From: Nephrocerus scutellatus
Taxonomy: Eukaryota; Arthropoda; Insecta; Diptera; Pipunculidae
Direction: 5' to 3'
DNA: 64,000 nucleotides
NCBI GenBank assembly: GCA_947095585.1
Contig: OX352761.1
Coordinates: forward strand, 61,766,882-61,830,881
Shown here piece by piece: positions 50,601 to 62,220 of the stretch; positions within the stretch are counted from its first letter, which is position 1, and each line of letters starts with the position of its first letter. The translations under genes and the position numbers were made by a program. Below the pieces are notes generated by a model. The model was not told where the DNA came from, ran no database searches, and saw nothing but the letters and a program-made list of their open reading frames with translations.

Positions 50601-52140
50601 CTTGAGAAATGGCTTGGTTCCAAAAATACCAGACCCTATTGGCCAGATCCCAGAATTTCCATAGGAACAAGTCTTATAGTCACATATTAGTCCTACATTC
50701 CGAGTTTCATACGAATCCCTTGAGAAATGGCTTGGTTCCAAAAATTCCCAGGCCCTATTGGCCAGATCCCAGAATTTCCATAGGAACAAGTCTTATAGTC
50801 ACATATTAGTCCTACATTCCGAGTTTCATAGGAATCCCTTGAGAAATGGCTTGGTTCCAAAAATCCCAGGCCCTATTGGCCAGATCCCAGAATTTCTATA
50901 GGAAAAAGTCTTATAGTCACATATTAGTCGCACATTCCGAGTTTCATACGAATCCCTTGAGAAATGGCTTGGTTCCAAAAATCCCAGACCCTATTGGCCA
51001 GATCCCAGAATTTCCATAGGAACACGTCTTATAGTCACGTATTAGTCCCACATTCCGAGTTTCATACGAATCCCTTGAGAAATGGCTTGGTTCCAAAAAT
51101 TCCAGGCCCTATTGGTCAGATCCCAGAATTTCCATAGGAACAAGTCTTATAGTCACATATTAGTCCTACATTCCGAGTTTCATACGAATCCCTTGAGAAA
51201 TGGCTTGGTTCCAAAAATCCCAGACCCTATTGGCCAGATCCCAGAATTTCCATAGGAACAAGTCTTATAGTCACATATTAGTCCTACATTCCGAGTTTCA
51301 TACGAATCCCTTGAGAAATGGCTTGGTTCCAAAAATCCCAAACCCTATTGGCCAGATCCCAGAATTACCATAGGAACAAGTCTTATAGTCACATATTAGT
51401 CCCACATTTCGAGTTTCATAGGAATCCCTTGAGAAATGGCTTGTTTCCAAAAATCCCAGGCCCTATTGGCCAGATCCCAGAGTTTCCATAGGAACAAGTC
51501 TTATAGTCACATATTAGTCCTACATTCCGAGTTTCATATAAATCCCTTGAGAAATGGCTTGGTTCCAAAAATCCCAGACCCTATTGGCCAGATCCCAGAA
51601 TTTCCATAGGAACAAGTCTTATAGTCACATATTAGTCCTACATTCCGAGTTTCATACGAATCCCTTGAGAAATGGCTTGGTTCCAAAAATTCCCAGGCCC
51701 TATTGGCCAGATCCCAGAATTTCCATAGCAACAAGTCTTATAGTCACATATTAGTCCTACATTCCGAGTTTCATAGGAATCCCTTGAGAAATGGCTTGGT
51801 TCCAAAAATCCCAGGCCCTATTGGCCAGATCCCAGAATTTCCATAGGAACAAGTCTTATAGTCACATATTAGTCGCACATTCCGAGTTTCATACGAATCC
51901 CTTGAGAAATGGCTTGGTTCCAAAAATCCCAGACCCTATTGGCCAGATCCCAGAATTTCCATAGGAACAAGTCTTATAGTCACGTATTAGTCCCACATTC
52001 CGAGTTTCATACGAATCCCTTGAGAAATGGCTTGGTTCCAAAAATCCCAGACCCTATTGGCCAGATCCCAGAATTTCCATAGGAACAAGTCTTATAGTCA
52101 CGTATTAGTCCCACATTCCGAGTTAGTTTCATACGAATCC
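50600..52140 (+). repeat. A-type satellite block with 945-bp repeat
   Basis: 119-bp monomers at about 50744 and 51689 are 945 bp apart, the same 8-monomer period seen at 8.8, 12.0, 26.2, 28.4, 29.4 and 31.5 kb. The order of markers (GTCGCAC, AACACGTC, ATTGGTCAG, CCCAAACCC, TTGTTTCC, TATAAATCC) follows the 43.4-44.8 kb block. The CATAGCAACAAG change near 51728 is shared with 44.44 kb, supporting copying between the two blocks. Confidence 0.83.
52121..52128 (+). repeat. 4-bp duplication (AGTTAGTT) in a monomer
   Basis: CCGAGTTAGTTTCATACG replaces CCGAGTTTCATACG, adding four bases by duplication of AGTT. It interrupts the CENP-B-box-like motif in this monomer and shifts the reading frame. It is seen once in the window. 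Confidence 0.93.
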
Positions 52141-53080
52141 CTTAAGAAATGGCTTGGTTCCAAAAACCCCAGTCCCTATTGGCCAGATCCCAGAATTTCC
52201 ATAGGAACAAGTCTTATAGTCACATATTAGTCCTACATTCCGAGTTTCATACGAATCCCTTGAGAAATGGCTTGGTTCCAAAAATCCCAGGCCCTATTGG
52301 CCAGATCCCAGAATTTCCATAGGAAAAAGTCTTATAGTCACATATTAGTCCTACATTCCGAGTTTCATACGAATCCCTTGATAAATGGCTTGGTTCCAAA
52401 AATCCCAGGCCCTATTGGCCAGATCCCAGAATTTCCATAGGAACAGGTCTTATAGTCACGTATTAGTCCCACATTCCGAGTTTCATACGAATCCCTTGAG
52501 AAATGGCTTGGTTCCAAAAATCCCAGACCCTATTGGCCAGATCCCAGAACTTCCATAGGAACAGGTCTTATAGTCACATATTAGTCCTACATTCCGAGTT
52601 TCATACGAATCCCTTGATAAATGGCTTGGTTCCAAAAATCCCAGGCCCTATTGGCCAGATCCCAGAATTTCCATAGGAACAGGTCTTATAGTCACATATT
52701 AGTCCCACATTCCGAGTTTCATACGAATCCCTTGAGAAATGGCTTGGTTCCAAAAATCCCAGACGCTATTGGCCAGATCCCAGAATATCCATAGGAACAA
52801 GTCTTATAGTCACATATTAGTCCTACATTCCGAGTTTCATACGAATCTCTTGAGAAATGGCTTGGTTTCAAAAATCCCAGACCCTATTGGCCAGATCCCA
52901 GAATTTCCATAGGAACAAGTCTTATAGTCACGTATTAGTCCCACATTCCGAGTTTCATACGAATCCCTTGAGAAATGGCTTGGTTCCAAAAATCCCAGAC
53001 CCTATTGGCCAGATCCCAGAATTTCCATAGGAACAAGTATTATAGTCACGTATTAGTCCCACATTCCGAGTTTCATACGA
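52140..53080 (+). repeat. C-type satellite block, shortened
   Basis: Markers run CTTAAG with CAGTCCC, GGAAAAAGTC, GATAAATGG, AACAGGTC joined to CACGTATT, then the second GATAAATGG, AACAGGTC, ACGCTATTGG series. The first ACGCTATTGG/ATATCC monomer and its neighbour are missing compared with the blocks at 44.9 and 61.0 kb, since AACAGGTC near 52443 is followed directly by CACGTATTAGTCCC. Confidence 0.78.
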
Positions 53081-55370
53081 ATCCCTTGAGAAATGACTTG
53101 CTTCCAAAAATCCCAGACCCTATTGGCCAGATCCCAGAATTTCCATAGCAACAAGTCTAATAGTCACATATTAGTCCCACTTTCCGAGTTTCATACGAAT
53201 CCCTTGAGAAATGGCTTGGTTCCAAAAATCCCAGACCCTATTGGCCAGATCCCAGAATTTCCATAGGAACAAGTCTTATAGTCACATATTAGTCCTACAT
53301 TCCGAGTTTCATATGAAACCCTTGAAAATGGCTTTGTTCCAAAAATCCCAGACCCTATTGGCCAGATCCCAGAATTTCCATAGGAACAAGTGTTATAGTC
53401 ACATATTAGTCCTACATTCCGAGTTTCATATGAATCCCTTGAGAAATGGCTTGGTTCCAAAAATTCCAGACCCTATTAGCCAGATCCCAGAATTTCCATA
53501 GGAACAAGTCTTATAGTCACATATTAGTCCTACATTCCGAGTTTCATACGAATCCCTTGAGAAATGGCTTGGTTCCAAAAATCCCAGGCCCTATTGGCCA
53601 GATCCCAGAATTTCCATAGGAACAAGTATTATAATCACATATTAGTCCCACATTCCGAGTTTCATACGAATCCCTTGAGAAATGGCTTGGTTCCAAAAAT
53701 CCCAGACCCCAGAATTTCCATAGGAACAAGTCTAATAGTCACATATTAGTCCCACATTCCGAGTTTCACACGAATCTCTTGAGAAATGGCTTGGTTCCAA
53801 AAATCCCAGACCCTATCGGCCAGATCCCAGTCCATAGGAACAAGTCTTATAGTCACATATTAGTCCTACCTTCCGAGTTTCATACGAATCCCTTGAGAAA
53901 TGGCTTGGTTCCAAATATTCCAGGCCCTATTGGCCAGATCCCAGAATTTCCATAGGAACAAGTCTTATAGTCACATATTAGTCCTACATTCCGAGTTTCA
54001 TACGAATCCCTTGAGAAATGGCTTGGTTCCAAAAATCCCAGGCCCTATTGGCCAGATCCCAGAATTTCCATAGGAACAAGTCTTATAGTCACATATTAGT
54101 CCTACATTCCGAGTTTCATACGAATCCCTTGAGAAATGGCTTGGTTCCAAATATTCCAGGCCCTATTGGCCAGATCCCAGAATTTCCATAGGAACAAGTC
54201 TTATAGTCACATATTAGTCCTACATTCCGAGTTTCATACGAATCCCTTGAGAAATGGCTTGGTTCCAAAAATCCCAGGCCCTATTGGCCAGATCCCAGAA
54301 TTTCCATAGGAACAAGTCTTATAGTCACATAATAGTCCTACATTCCGAGTTTCATACGAATCCCTTTAGAAATGGCTTGGTTCCAAAAATCCCAGACCCC
54401 AGAATTTCCATAGGAACAAGTCTAATAGTCACATATTAGTCCCACATTCCGAGTTTCATACGAATCTCTTGAGAAATGGCTTGGTTCCAAAAATCCCAGA
54501 CCCTATTGGCCAGATCCCAGAATTTCCATAGGAACACGTCTTATAGTCATATATTAGTCCTACATTCCGAGTTTCATACGAATCCCTTGAGAAATGGCTT
54601 GGTTCCAAAAATTCCAGGCCCTGTTATCCAGATCCCAGAATTTCCATAGGAACAAGTCTTATAGTCACATATTAGTCCTACATTCCGAGATTCATACGAA
54701 TCCCTTGAGAAATGGCTTGGTTCCAAAAAGCCCAGGCCATATTGGCCAGATCCCAGAATTTCCATAGGAACAAGTCTTATAGTCACGTATTAGTCCCACA
54801 TTCCGAGTTTCATACGAATCCCTTGAGAAATGGCTTGGTTCCAAAAATCCCAGACCCTATTGGCCAGATCCCAGAATTTCCATAGGAACAAGTTTTATAG
54901 TCACATATTAGTCCTACATTCCGAGTTTCATACTCATCCCTTTAGAAATGGCTTGGTTCCAAAAATCCCAGACCCCAGAATTTCCATAGGAACAAGTCTA
55001 ATAGTCACATATTAGTCCCACATTCCGAGTTTCATACGAATCTCTTGAGAAATGGCTTGGTTCCAAAAATCCCAGACCCTATTGGCCAGATCCCAGTCCA
55101 TAGGAACAAGTCTTATAGTCACATATTAGTCCTACCTTCCGAGTTTCATACGAATCCCTTGAGAAATGGCTTGGTTCCAAAAATGCCAGGCCCTTTGATC
55201 CAGATCCCAGAATTTCCATAGGAACAAGTCTTATAGTCACATATTAGTCCTACATTCCGAGATTCATACGAATCCCTTGAGAAATGGCGTGGTTCCAAAA
55301 ATCCCAGGCCCTATTGGCCAGATCCCAGAATTTCCATAGGAACAAGTCTTATAGTCACATATTAGTCCTA
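53080..55370 (+). repeat. B/D-type satellite block
   Basis: A B cassette starts at GACTTGCTTCC near 53092 and runs to a 104-bp monomer near 53706, skipping GGTTCTAAGAATCC. It is followed by a 236-bp dimer duplication with CCAAATATTCCAGG at about 53911 and 54147. From about 54.25 kb the sequence matches 6.67-7.5 kb, with shared rare CATAATAGTCC, CCCTGTTATCC, CCAAAAAGCCC and CAAGTTTTATAG variants. A private TACTCATCC occurs near 54930. Confidence 0.8.
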
Positions 55371-58060
55371 CATTCCGAGTTTCATACGAATCCCTTAAGA
55401 AATGGCTTGGTTCCAAAAATCCCAGTCCCTATTGGCCAGATCCCAGAATTTCCATAGGAACAAGTCTTATAGTCACATATTAGTCCTACATTCCGAGTTT
55501 CATACGAATCCCTTGAGAAATGGCTTGGTTCCAAAAATCCCAGGCCCTATTGGCCAGATCCCAGAATTTCTATAGGAACAAGTCTTATAGTCACATATTA
55601 GTCCTACCTTCCGAGTTTCATACGAATCCCTTGAGAAATGGCTTGGTTCCAAAAATCCCAGACCCTATTGGCCAGATCCCAGAATTTCCATAGGAACAAG
55701 TCTTATAGTCACATATTAGTCCTACATTCCGAGTGTCATACGAATCCCTTTAGAAATGGCTTGGTTCCAAAAATCCCAGACCCCATAATTTCCATAGGAA
55801 CAAGTCTAATAGTCACATATTAGTCCCACATTCCGAGTTTCATACGAATCTCTTGAGAAATGGCTTGGTTCCAAAAATCCCAGACCCTATTGGCCAGATC
55901 CCAGTCCATAGGAACAAGTCTTATAGTCACATATTAGTCCTACCTTCCGAGTTTCATACGAATCCCTTGAGAAATGGCTTGGTTCCAAAAATTCCAGGCC
56001 CTATTATCCAGATCCCAGAATTTCCATAGGAACAAGTCTTATAGTCACATATTAGTCCTACATTCCGAGATTCATACGAATCCGTTGAGAAATGGCTTGG
56101 TTCCAAAAATCCCAGGCCCTATTGGCCAGATCCCAGAATTTCCATAGGAACAAGTCTTATAGTCACATATTAGTCCTACATTCCGAGTTTCATACGAATC
56201 CCTTAAGAAATGGCTTGGTTCCAAAAATCCCAGTCCCTATTGGCCAGATCCCAGAATTTCCATAGGAACAAGTCTTATAGTCACATATTAGTCCTACATT
56301 CCGAGTTTCATACGAATCCCTTGAGAAATGGCTTGGTTCCAAAAATCCCAGGCCCTATTGGCCAGATCCCAGAATTTCCATAGGAACAAGTCTTATAGTC
56401 ACATATTAGTCCTACATTCCGAGTTTCATACGAATCCCTTGAGAAATGGCTTGGTTCCAAAAATCCCAGGCCCTATTGGCCAGATCCCAGAATTTCCATA
56501 GGAACAAGTCTTATAGTCACATATTAGTCCTACATTCCGAGTTTCATACGAATCCCTTGAGAAATGGCTTGGTTCCAAAAATTCCCAGACCCTATTGGCC
56601 AGATCCCAGAATTTCCATAGGAACAAGTCTTATAGTCACATATTAGTCCTACATTCCGAGTTTCATAGGAATCCCTTGAGAAATGGCTTGGTTCCAAAAA
56701 TCCCAGGCCCTATTGGCCAGATCCCAGAATTTCTATAGGAACAAGTCTTATAGTCACATATTAGTCGCACATTCCGAGTTTCATACGAATCCCTTGAGAA
56801 ATGGTTTGGTTCCAAAAATCCCAGACCCTATTGGCCAGATCCCAGAATTTCCATAGGAACAAGTCTTATAGTCACGTATTAGTCCCACATTCCGAGTTTC
56901 ATACGAATCCCTTGAGAAATGGCTTGGTTCCAAAAATCCCAGGCCCTATTGGCCAGATCCCAGAATTTCCATAGGAACAAGTCTTATAGTCACATATTAG
57001 TCCTACATTCCGAGTTTCATACGAATCCCTTGAGAAATGGCTTGGTTCCAAAAATCCCAGACCCTATTGGCCAGATCCCAGAATTTCCATAGGAACAAGT
57101 CTTATAGTCACATATTAGTCCTACATTCCGAGTTTCATACGAATCCCTTGAGAAATGGCTTGGTTCCAAAAATCCCAGACCCTATTGGCCAGATCCAAGA
57201 ATTTCCATAGGAACAAGTCTTATAGTCACATATTAGTCCTACATTCCGAGTGTCATACGAATCCCTTTAGAAATGGCTTGGTTCCAAAAATCCCAGACCC
57301 CATAATTTCCATAGGAACAAGTCTAATAGTCACATATTAGTCCCACATTCCGAGTTTCATACGAATCTCTTGAGAAATGGCTTGGTTCCAAAAATCCCAG
57401 ACCCTATTGGCCAGATCTTAGTCCATAGGAACAAGTCTTATAGTCACATATTAGTCCTACCTTCCGAGTTTCATACGAATTCCTTGAGAAATGGCTTGGT
57501 TCCAAAAATTCCAGGCCCTATTATCCAGATCCCAGAATTTCCATAGGAACAAGTCTTATAGTCACATATTAGTCCTACATTCCGAGATTCATACGAATCC
57601 GTTGAGAAATGGCTTGGTTCCAAAAATCCCAGGCCCTATTGGCCAGATCCCAGAATTTCCATAGGAACAAGTCTTATAGTCACATATTAGTCCTACATTC
57701 CGAGTTTCATACGAATCCCTTAAGAAATGGCTTGGTTCCAAAAATCCCAGTCCCTATTGGCCAGATCCCAGAATTTCCATAGGAACAAGTCTTATAGTCA
57801 CATATTAGTCCTACATTCCGAGTTTCATACGAATCCCTTAAGAAATGGCTTGGTTCCAAAAATCCCAGTCCCTATTGGCCAGATCCCAGAATTTCCATAC
57901 GAACAAGTCTTATAGTCACATATTAGTCCTACATTCCGAGTTTCATACGAATCCCTTGAGAAATGGCTTGGTTCCAAAAATCCCAGGCCCTATTGGCCAG
58001 ATCCCAGAATTTCCATAGGAACAAGTCTTATAGTCACATATTAGTCCTACATTCCGAGTT
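55370..58060 (+). repeat. D-type block with 13-monomer (1517-bp) partial duplication
   Basis: The GAGTGTCATAC plus CCCCATAATTT monomer pair occurs near 55733-55790 and again near 57249-57297, 1517 bp apart (13 x 118 minus 17). ATTATCCAG, AATCCGTTGAG and CTTAAG/CAGTCCC monomers follow each copy. A 119-bp A-class monomer near 56581 lies between them. Two adjacent CTTAAG monomers near 57721 and 57839 are a single-monomer duplication specific to the second copy. Confidence 0.82.
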
Positions 58061-61030
58061 TCATACGAATCCCTTGAGAAATGGCTTGGTTCCAAAAATC
58101 CCAGGCCCTATTGGCCAGATCCCAGAATTTCCATAGGAACAAGTCTTATAGTCACATATTAGTCCTACATTCCGAGTTTCATACGAAACCCTTGAGAAAT
58201 GGCTTGGTTCCAAAAATTCCCAGACCCTATTGGCCAGATCCCAGAATTTCCATAGGAACAAGTCTTATAGTCACATATTAGTCCTACATTCCGAGTTTCA
58301 TAGGAATCCCTTGAGAAATGGCTTGGTTCCAAAAATCCCAGGCCCTATTGGCCAGATCCCAGAATTTCTATAGGAACAAGTCTTATAGTCACGTATTAGT
58401 CCCACATTCCGAGTTTCATACGAATCCCTTGAGAAATGGCTTGGTTCCAAAAATCCCAGGCCCTATTGGCCAGATCCCAGAATTTCCATAGGAACAAGTC
58501 TTTTAGTCACATATTAGTCCTACATTCCGAGTTTCATACGAATCCCTTGAGAAATGGCTTGGTTCCAAAAATCCCAGACCCTATTGGCCAGATCCCAGAA
58601 TCTCCATAGGAACAAGTCTTATAGTCACATATTAGTCCTACATTCCGAGTTTTATACGAATCCCTTGAGAAATGGCTTGGTTCCAAAAATCCCAGACCCT
58701 ATTGGCCAGATCCAAGAATTTCCATAGGAACAAGTCTTATAGTCACATATTAGTCCCACATTTCGAGTTTCATAGGAATCCCTTGAGAAATGGCTTGGTT
58801 TCAAAAATCCCAGGCCCTATTGGCCAGATCCCAGAGTTTCCATAGAAACAAGTCTTATAGTCACATATTAGTCCTACATTCCGAGTTTCATATAAATCCC
58901 TTGAGAAATGGCTTGGTTCCAAAAATCCCAGACCCTATTGGCCAGATCCCAGAATTTCCATAGGAACAAGTCTTATAGTCACATATTAGTCCTACATTCC
59001 GAGTTTCATACGAATCCCTTGAGAAATGGCTTGGTTCCAAAAATTCCCAGGCCCTATTGGCCAGATCCCAGAGTTTCCATAGGAACAAGTCTTATAGTCA
59101 CATATTAGTCCTACATTCCGAGATTCATAGGAATCCCTTGAGAAATGGCTTGGGTCCAAAAATCCCAGGCCCTATTGGCCAGATCCCAGAATTTCCATAG
59201 GAACAAGTCTTATAGTCACATATTAGTCCCACATTCCGTGTTTCATACGAAACCCTTGAGAAATGGCTTGGTTCCAAAAATCCCAGACCCTATTGGCCAG
59301 ATCCCAGAATTTCCATAGGAACAAGTCTTATAGTCACATATTAGTCCCACATTTCGAGTTTCATAGGAATCCCTTGAGAAATGGCTTGGTTCCAAAAATC
59401 CCAGGCCCTATTCGCCAGATCCCAGAATTTCCATATGAACAAGTCTTATAGTCACATATTAGTCCTAGATTTCGAGTTTCATATGAATCCCTTGAGAAAT
59501 GGCTTGGTTCCAAAAATCCCAGACCCTATTGGCCAGATCCCAGAATTTCCATAGGAACAAGTCTTATAGTCACATATTAGTCCTACATTCCGAGTTTCAT
59601 ACGAATCCCTTGAGAAATGGCTTGGTTCCAAAAATTCCCAGGCCCTATTGGCCAGATCCCAGAATTTCCATAGGAACAAGTCTTATAGTCACATATTAGT
59701 CCTACATTCCGAGTTTCATAGGAATCCCTTGAGAAATGGCTTGGTTCCAAAAATTCGAGACCCTATTGGCCAGATCCCAGAATTTCTATAGGAAAAAGTC
59801 TTATAGTCACATATTAGTCGCACATTCCGAGTTTCATACGAATCCCTTGAGAAATGGCTTGGTTCCAAAAATCCCAGACCCTATTGGCCAGATCCCAGAA
59901 TTTCCATAGGAACACGTCTTATAGTCACGTATTAGTCCCACATTCCGAGTTTCATACGAATCCCTTGAGAAATGGCTTGGTTCCAAAAATCCCAGGCCCT
60001 ATTGGTCAGATCCCAGAATTTCCATAGGAACAAGTCTTATAGTCACATATTAGTCCTACATTCCGAGTTTCATACGAATCCCTTGAGAAATGGCTTAGTT
60101 CCAAAAATCCCAGACCCTATTGGCCAGATCCCAGAATTTCCATAGGAACAAGTCTTATAGTCACATATTAGTCCTACATTCCGAGTTTCATACGAATCCC
60201 TTGAGAAATGGCTTGGTTCCAAAAATCCCAAACCCTATTGGCCAGATCCCAGAATTACCATAGGAACAAGTCTTATAGTCACATATTAGTCCCACATTTC
60301 GAGTTTCATAGGAATCCCTTGAGAAATGGCTTGTTTCCAAAAATCCCAGGCCCTATTGGCCAGATCCCAGAGTTTCCATAGGAACAAGTCTTATAGTCAC
60401 ATATTAGTCCTACATTCCGAGTTTCATATGAATCCCTTGAGAAATGGCTTGGTTCCAAAAATCCCAGACCCTATTGGCCAGATCCCAGAATTTCCATAGG
60501 AACAAGTCTTATAGTCACATATTAGTCCTACATTCCGAGTTTCATACGAATCCCTTGAGAAATGGCTTGGTTCCAAAAATTCCCAGGTTCCAAAAATTCC
60601 CAGGCCCTATTGGCCAGATCCCAGAATTTCCATAGGAACAAGTCTTATAGTCACATATTAGTCCTACATTCCGAGTTTCATAGGAATCCCTTGAGAAATG
60701 GCTTGGTTCCAAAAATCCCAGGCCCTATTGGCCAGATCCCAGAATTTCCATAGGAACAAGTCTTTTAGTCACATATTAGTCGCACATTCCGAGTTTCATA
60801 CGAATACCTTGAGAAATGGCTTGGTTCCAAAAATCCCAGACCCTATTGGCCAGATCCCAGAATTTCCATAGGAACAAGTCTTATAGTCACGTATTAGTCC
60901 CACATTCCGAGTTTCACACGAATCCCTTGAGAAATGGCTTGGTTCCAAAAATCCCAGACCCTATTGGCCAGATCCCAGAATTTTCATAGGAACAAGTCTT
61001 ATAGTCACGTATTAGTCCCACATTCCGAGT
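58060..61030 (+). repeat. A-type satellite block
   Basis: 119-bp monomers lie near 58216, 59043, 59634 and 60581. The first spacing is 827 bp, one monomer less than the 945-bp period: the GTCGCAC monomer is missing, since CACGTATT follows TTCTATAGG directly near 58390. The 591-bp spacing is retained. The layout from 58.9 to 60.5 kb matches 9.6 to 11.1 kb at a constant offset of 49320 bp. Confidence 0.83.
60569..60602 (+). repeat. 17-bp tandem microduplication inside a 119-bp-class monomer
   Basis: GGTTCCAAAAATTCCCA occurs twice back to back (60569-60585 and 60586-60602), each copy including the extra T of the 119-bp class, so this monomer is 136 bp. It is seen once, in the A block, and has the same structure as the 16-bp duplication at 32616 but lies in a different part of the monomer. 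Confidence 0.95.
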
Positions 61031-62220
61031 TTCATACGAATCCCTTAAGAAATGGCTTGGTTCCAAAAATCCCAGTCCCTATTGGCCAGATCCCAGAATT
61101 TCCATAGGAACAAGTCTTATAGTCACATATTAGTCCTACATTCCGAGTTTCATACGAATCCCTTGAGAAATGGCTTGGTTCCAAAAATCCCAGGCCCTAT
61201 TGGCCAGATCCCAGAATTTCCATAGGAAAAAGTTTTATAGTCACATATTAGTCCTACATTCCGAGTTTCATACGAATCCCTTGATAAATGGCTTGGTTCC
61301 AAAAATCCCAGGCCCTATTGGCCAGATCCCAGAATTTCCATAGGAACAGGTCTTATAGTCACATATTAGTCCCACATTCCGAGTTTCATACGAATATCTT
61401 GAGAAATGGCTTGGTTCCAAAAATCCCAGACGCTATTGGCCAGATCCCAGAATATCCATAGGAACAAGTCTTATAGTCACATATTAGTCCTACATTCCGA
61501 GTTTCATACGAATCCCTTGAGAAATGGCTTGGTTCCAAAAATCCCAGACCCTATTGGCCAGATCCCAGAATTTCCATAGGAACAAGTCTTATAGTCACGT
61601 ATTAGTCCCACATTCCGAGTTTCATACGAATCCCTTGAGAAATGGCTTGGTTCCAAAAATCCCAGACCCTATTGGCCAGATCCCAGAATTTCCATAGGAA
61701 CAGGTCTTATAGTCACATATTAGTCCTACATTCCGAGTTTCATACGAATCCCTTGATAAATGGCTTGGTTCCAAAAATCCCAGGCCCTATTGGCCAGATC
61801 CCAGAATTTCCATAGGAACAGGTCTTATAGTCACATATTAGTCCCACATTCCGAGTTTCATACGAATCCCTTGAGAAATGGCTTGGTTCCAAAAATCCCA
61901 GACGCTATTGGCCAGATCCCAGAATATCCATAGGAACAAGTCTTATAGTCACATATTAGTCCTACATTCCGAGTTTCATACGAATCCCTTGAGAAATGGC
62001 TTGGTTCCAAAAATCCCAGACCCTATTGGCCAGATCCCAGAATTTCCATAGGAACAAGTCTTATAGTCACGTATAAGTCCCACATTCCGAGTTTCATACG
62101 AATCCCTTGAGAAATGGCTTGGTTCCAAAAATCCCAGACCCTATTGGCCAGATCCCAGAATTTCCATAGGAACAAGTATTATAGTCACGTATTAGTCCCA
62201 CATTCCGAGTTTCATACGAA
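61030..62220 (+). repeat. C-type satellite block
   Basis: The standard order is CTTAAG/CAGTCCC, GGAAAAAGTT, GATAAATGG, AACAGGTC, ACGCTATTGG/ATATCC, CACGTATT, then the second GATAAATGG series and AGTATTATAG. Private changes include CGAATATCTTGAG near 61394 and CGTATAAGTCC near 62072. Confidence 0.8.
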
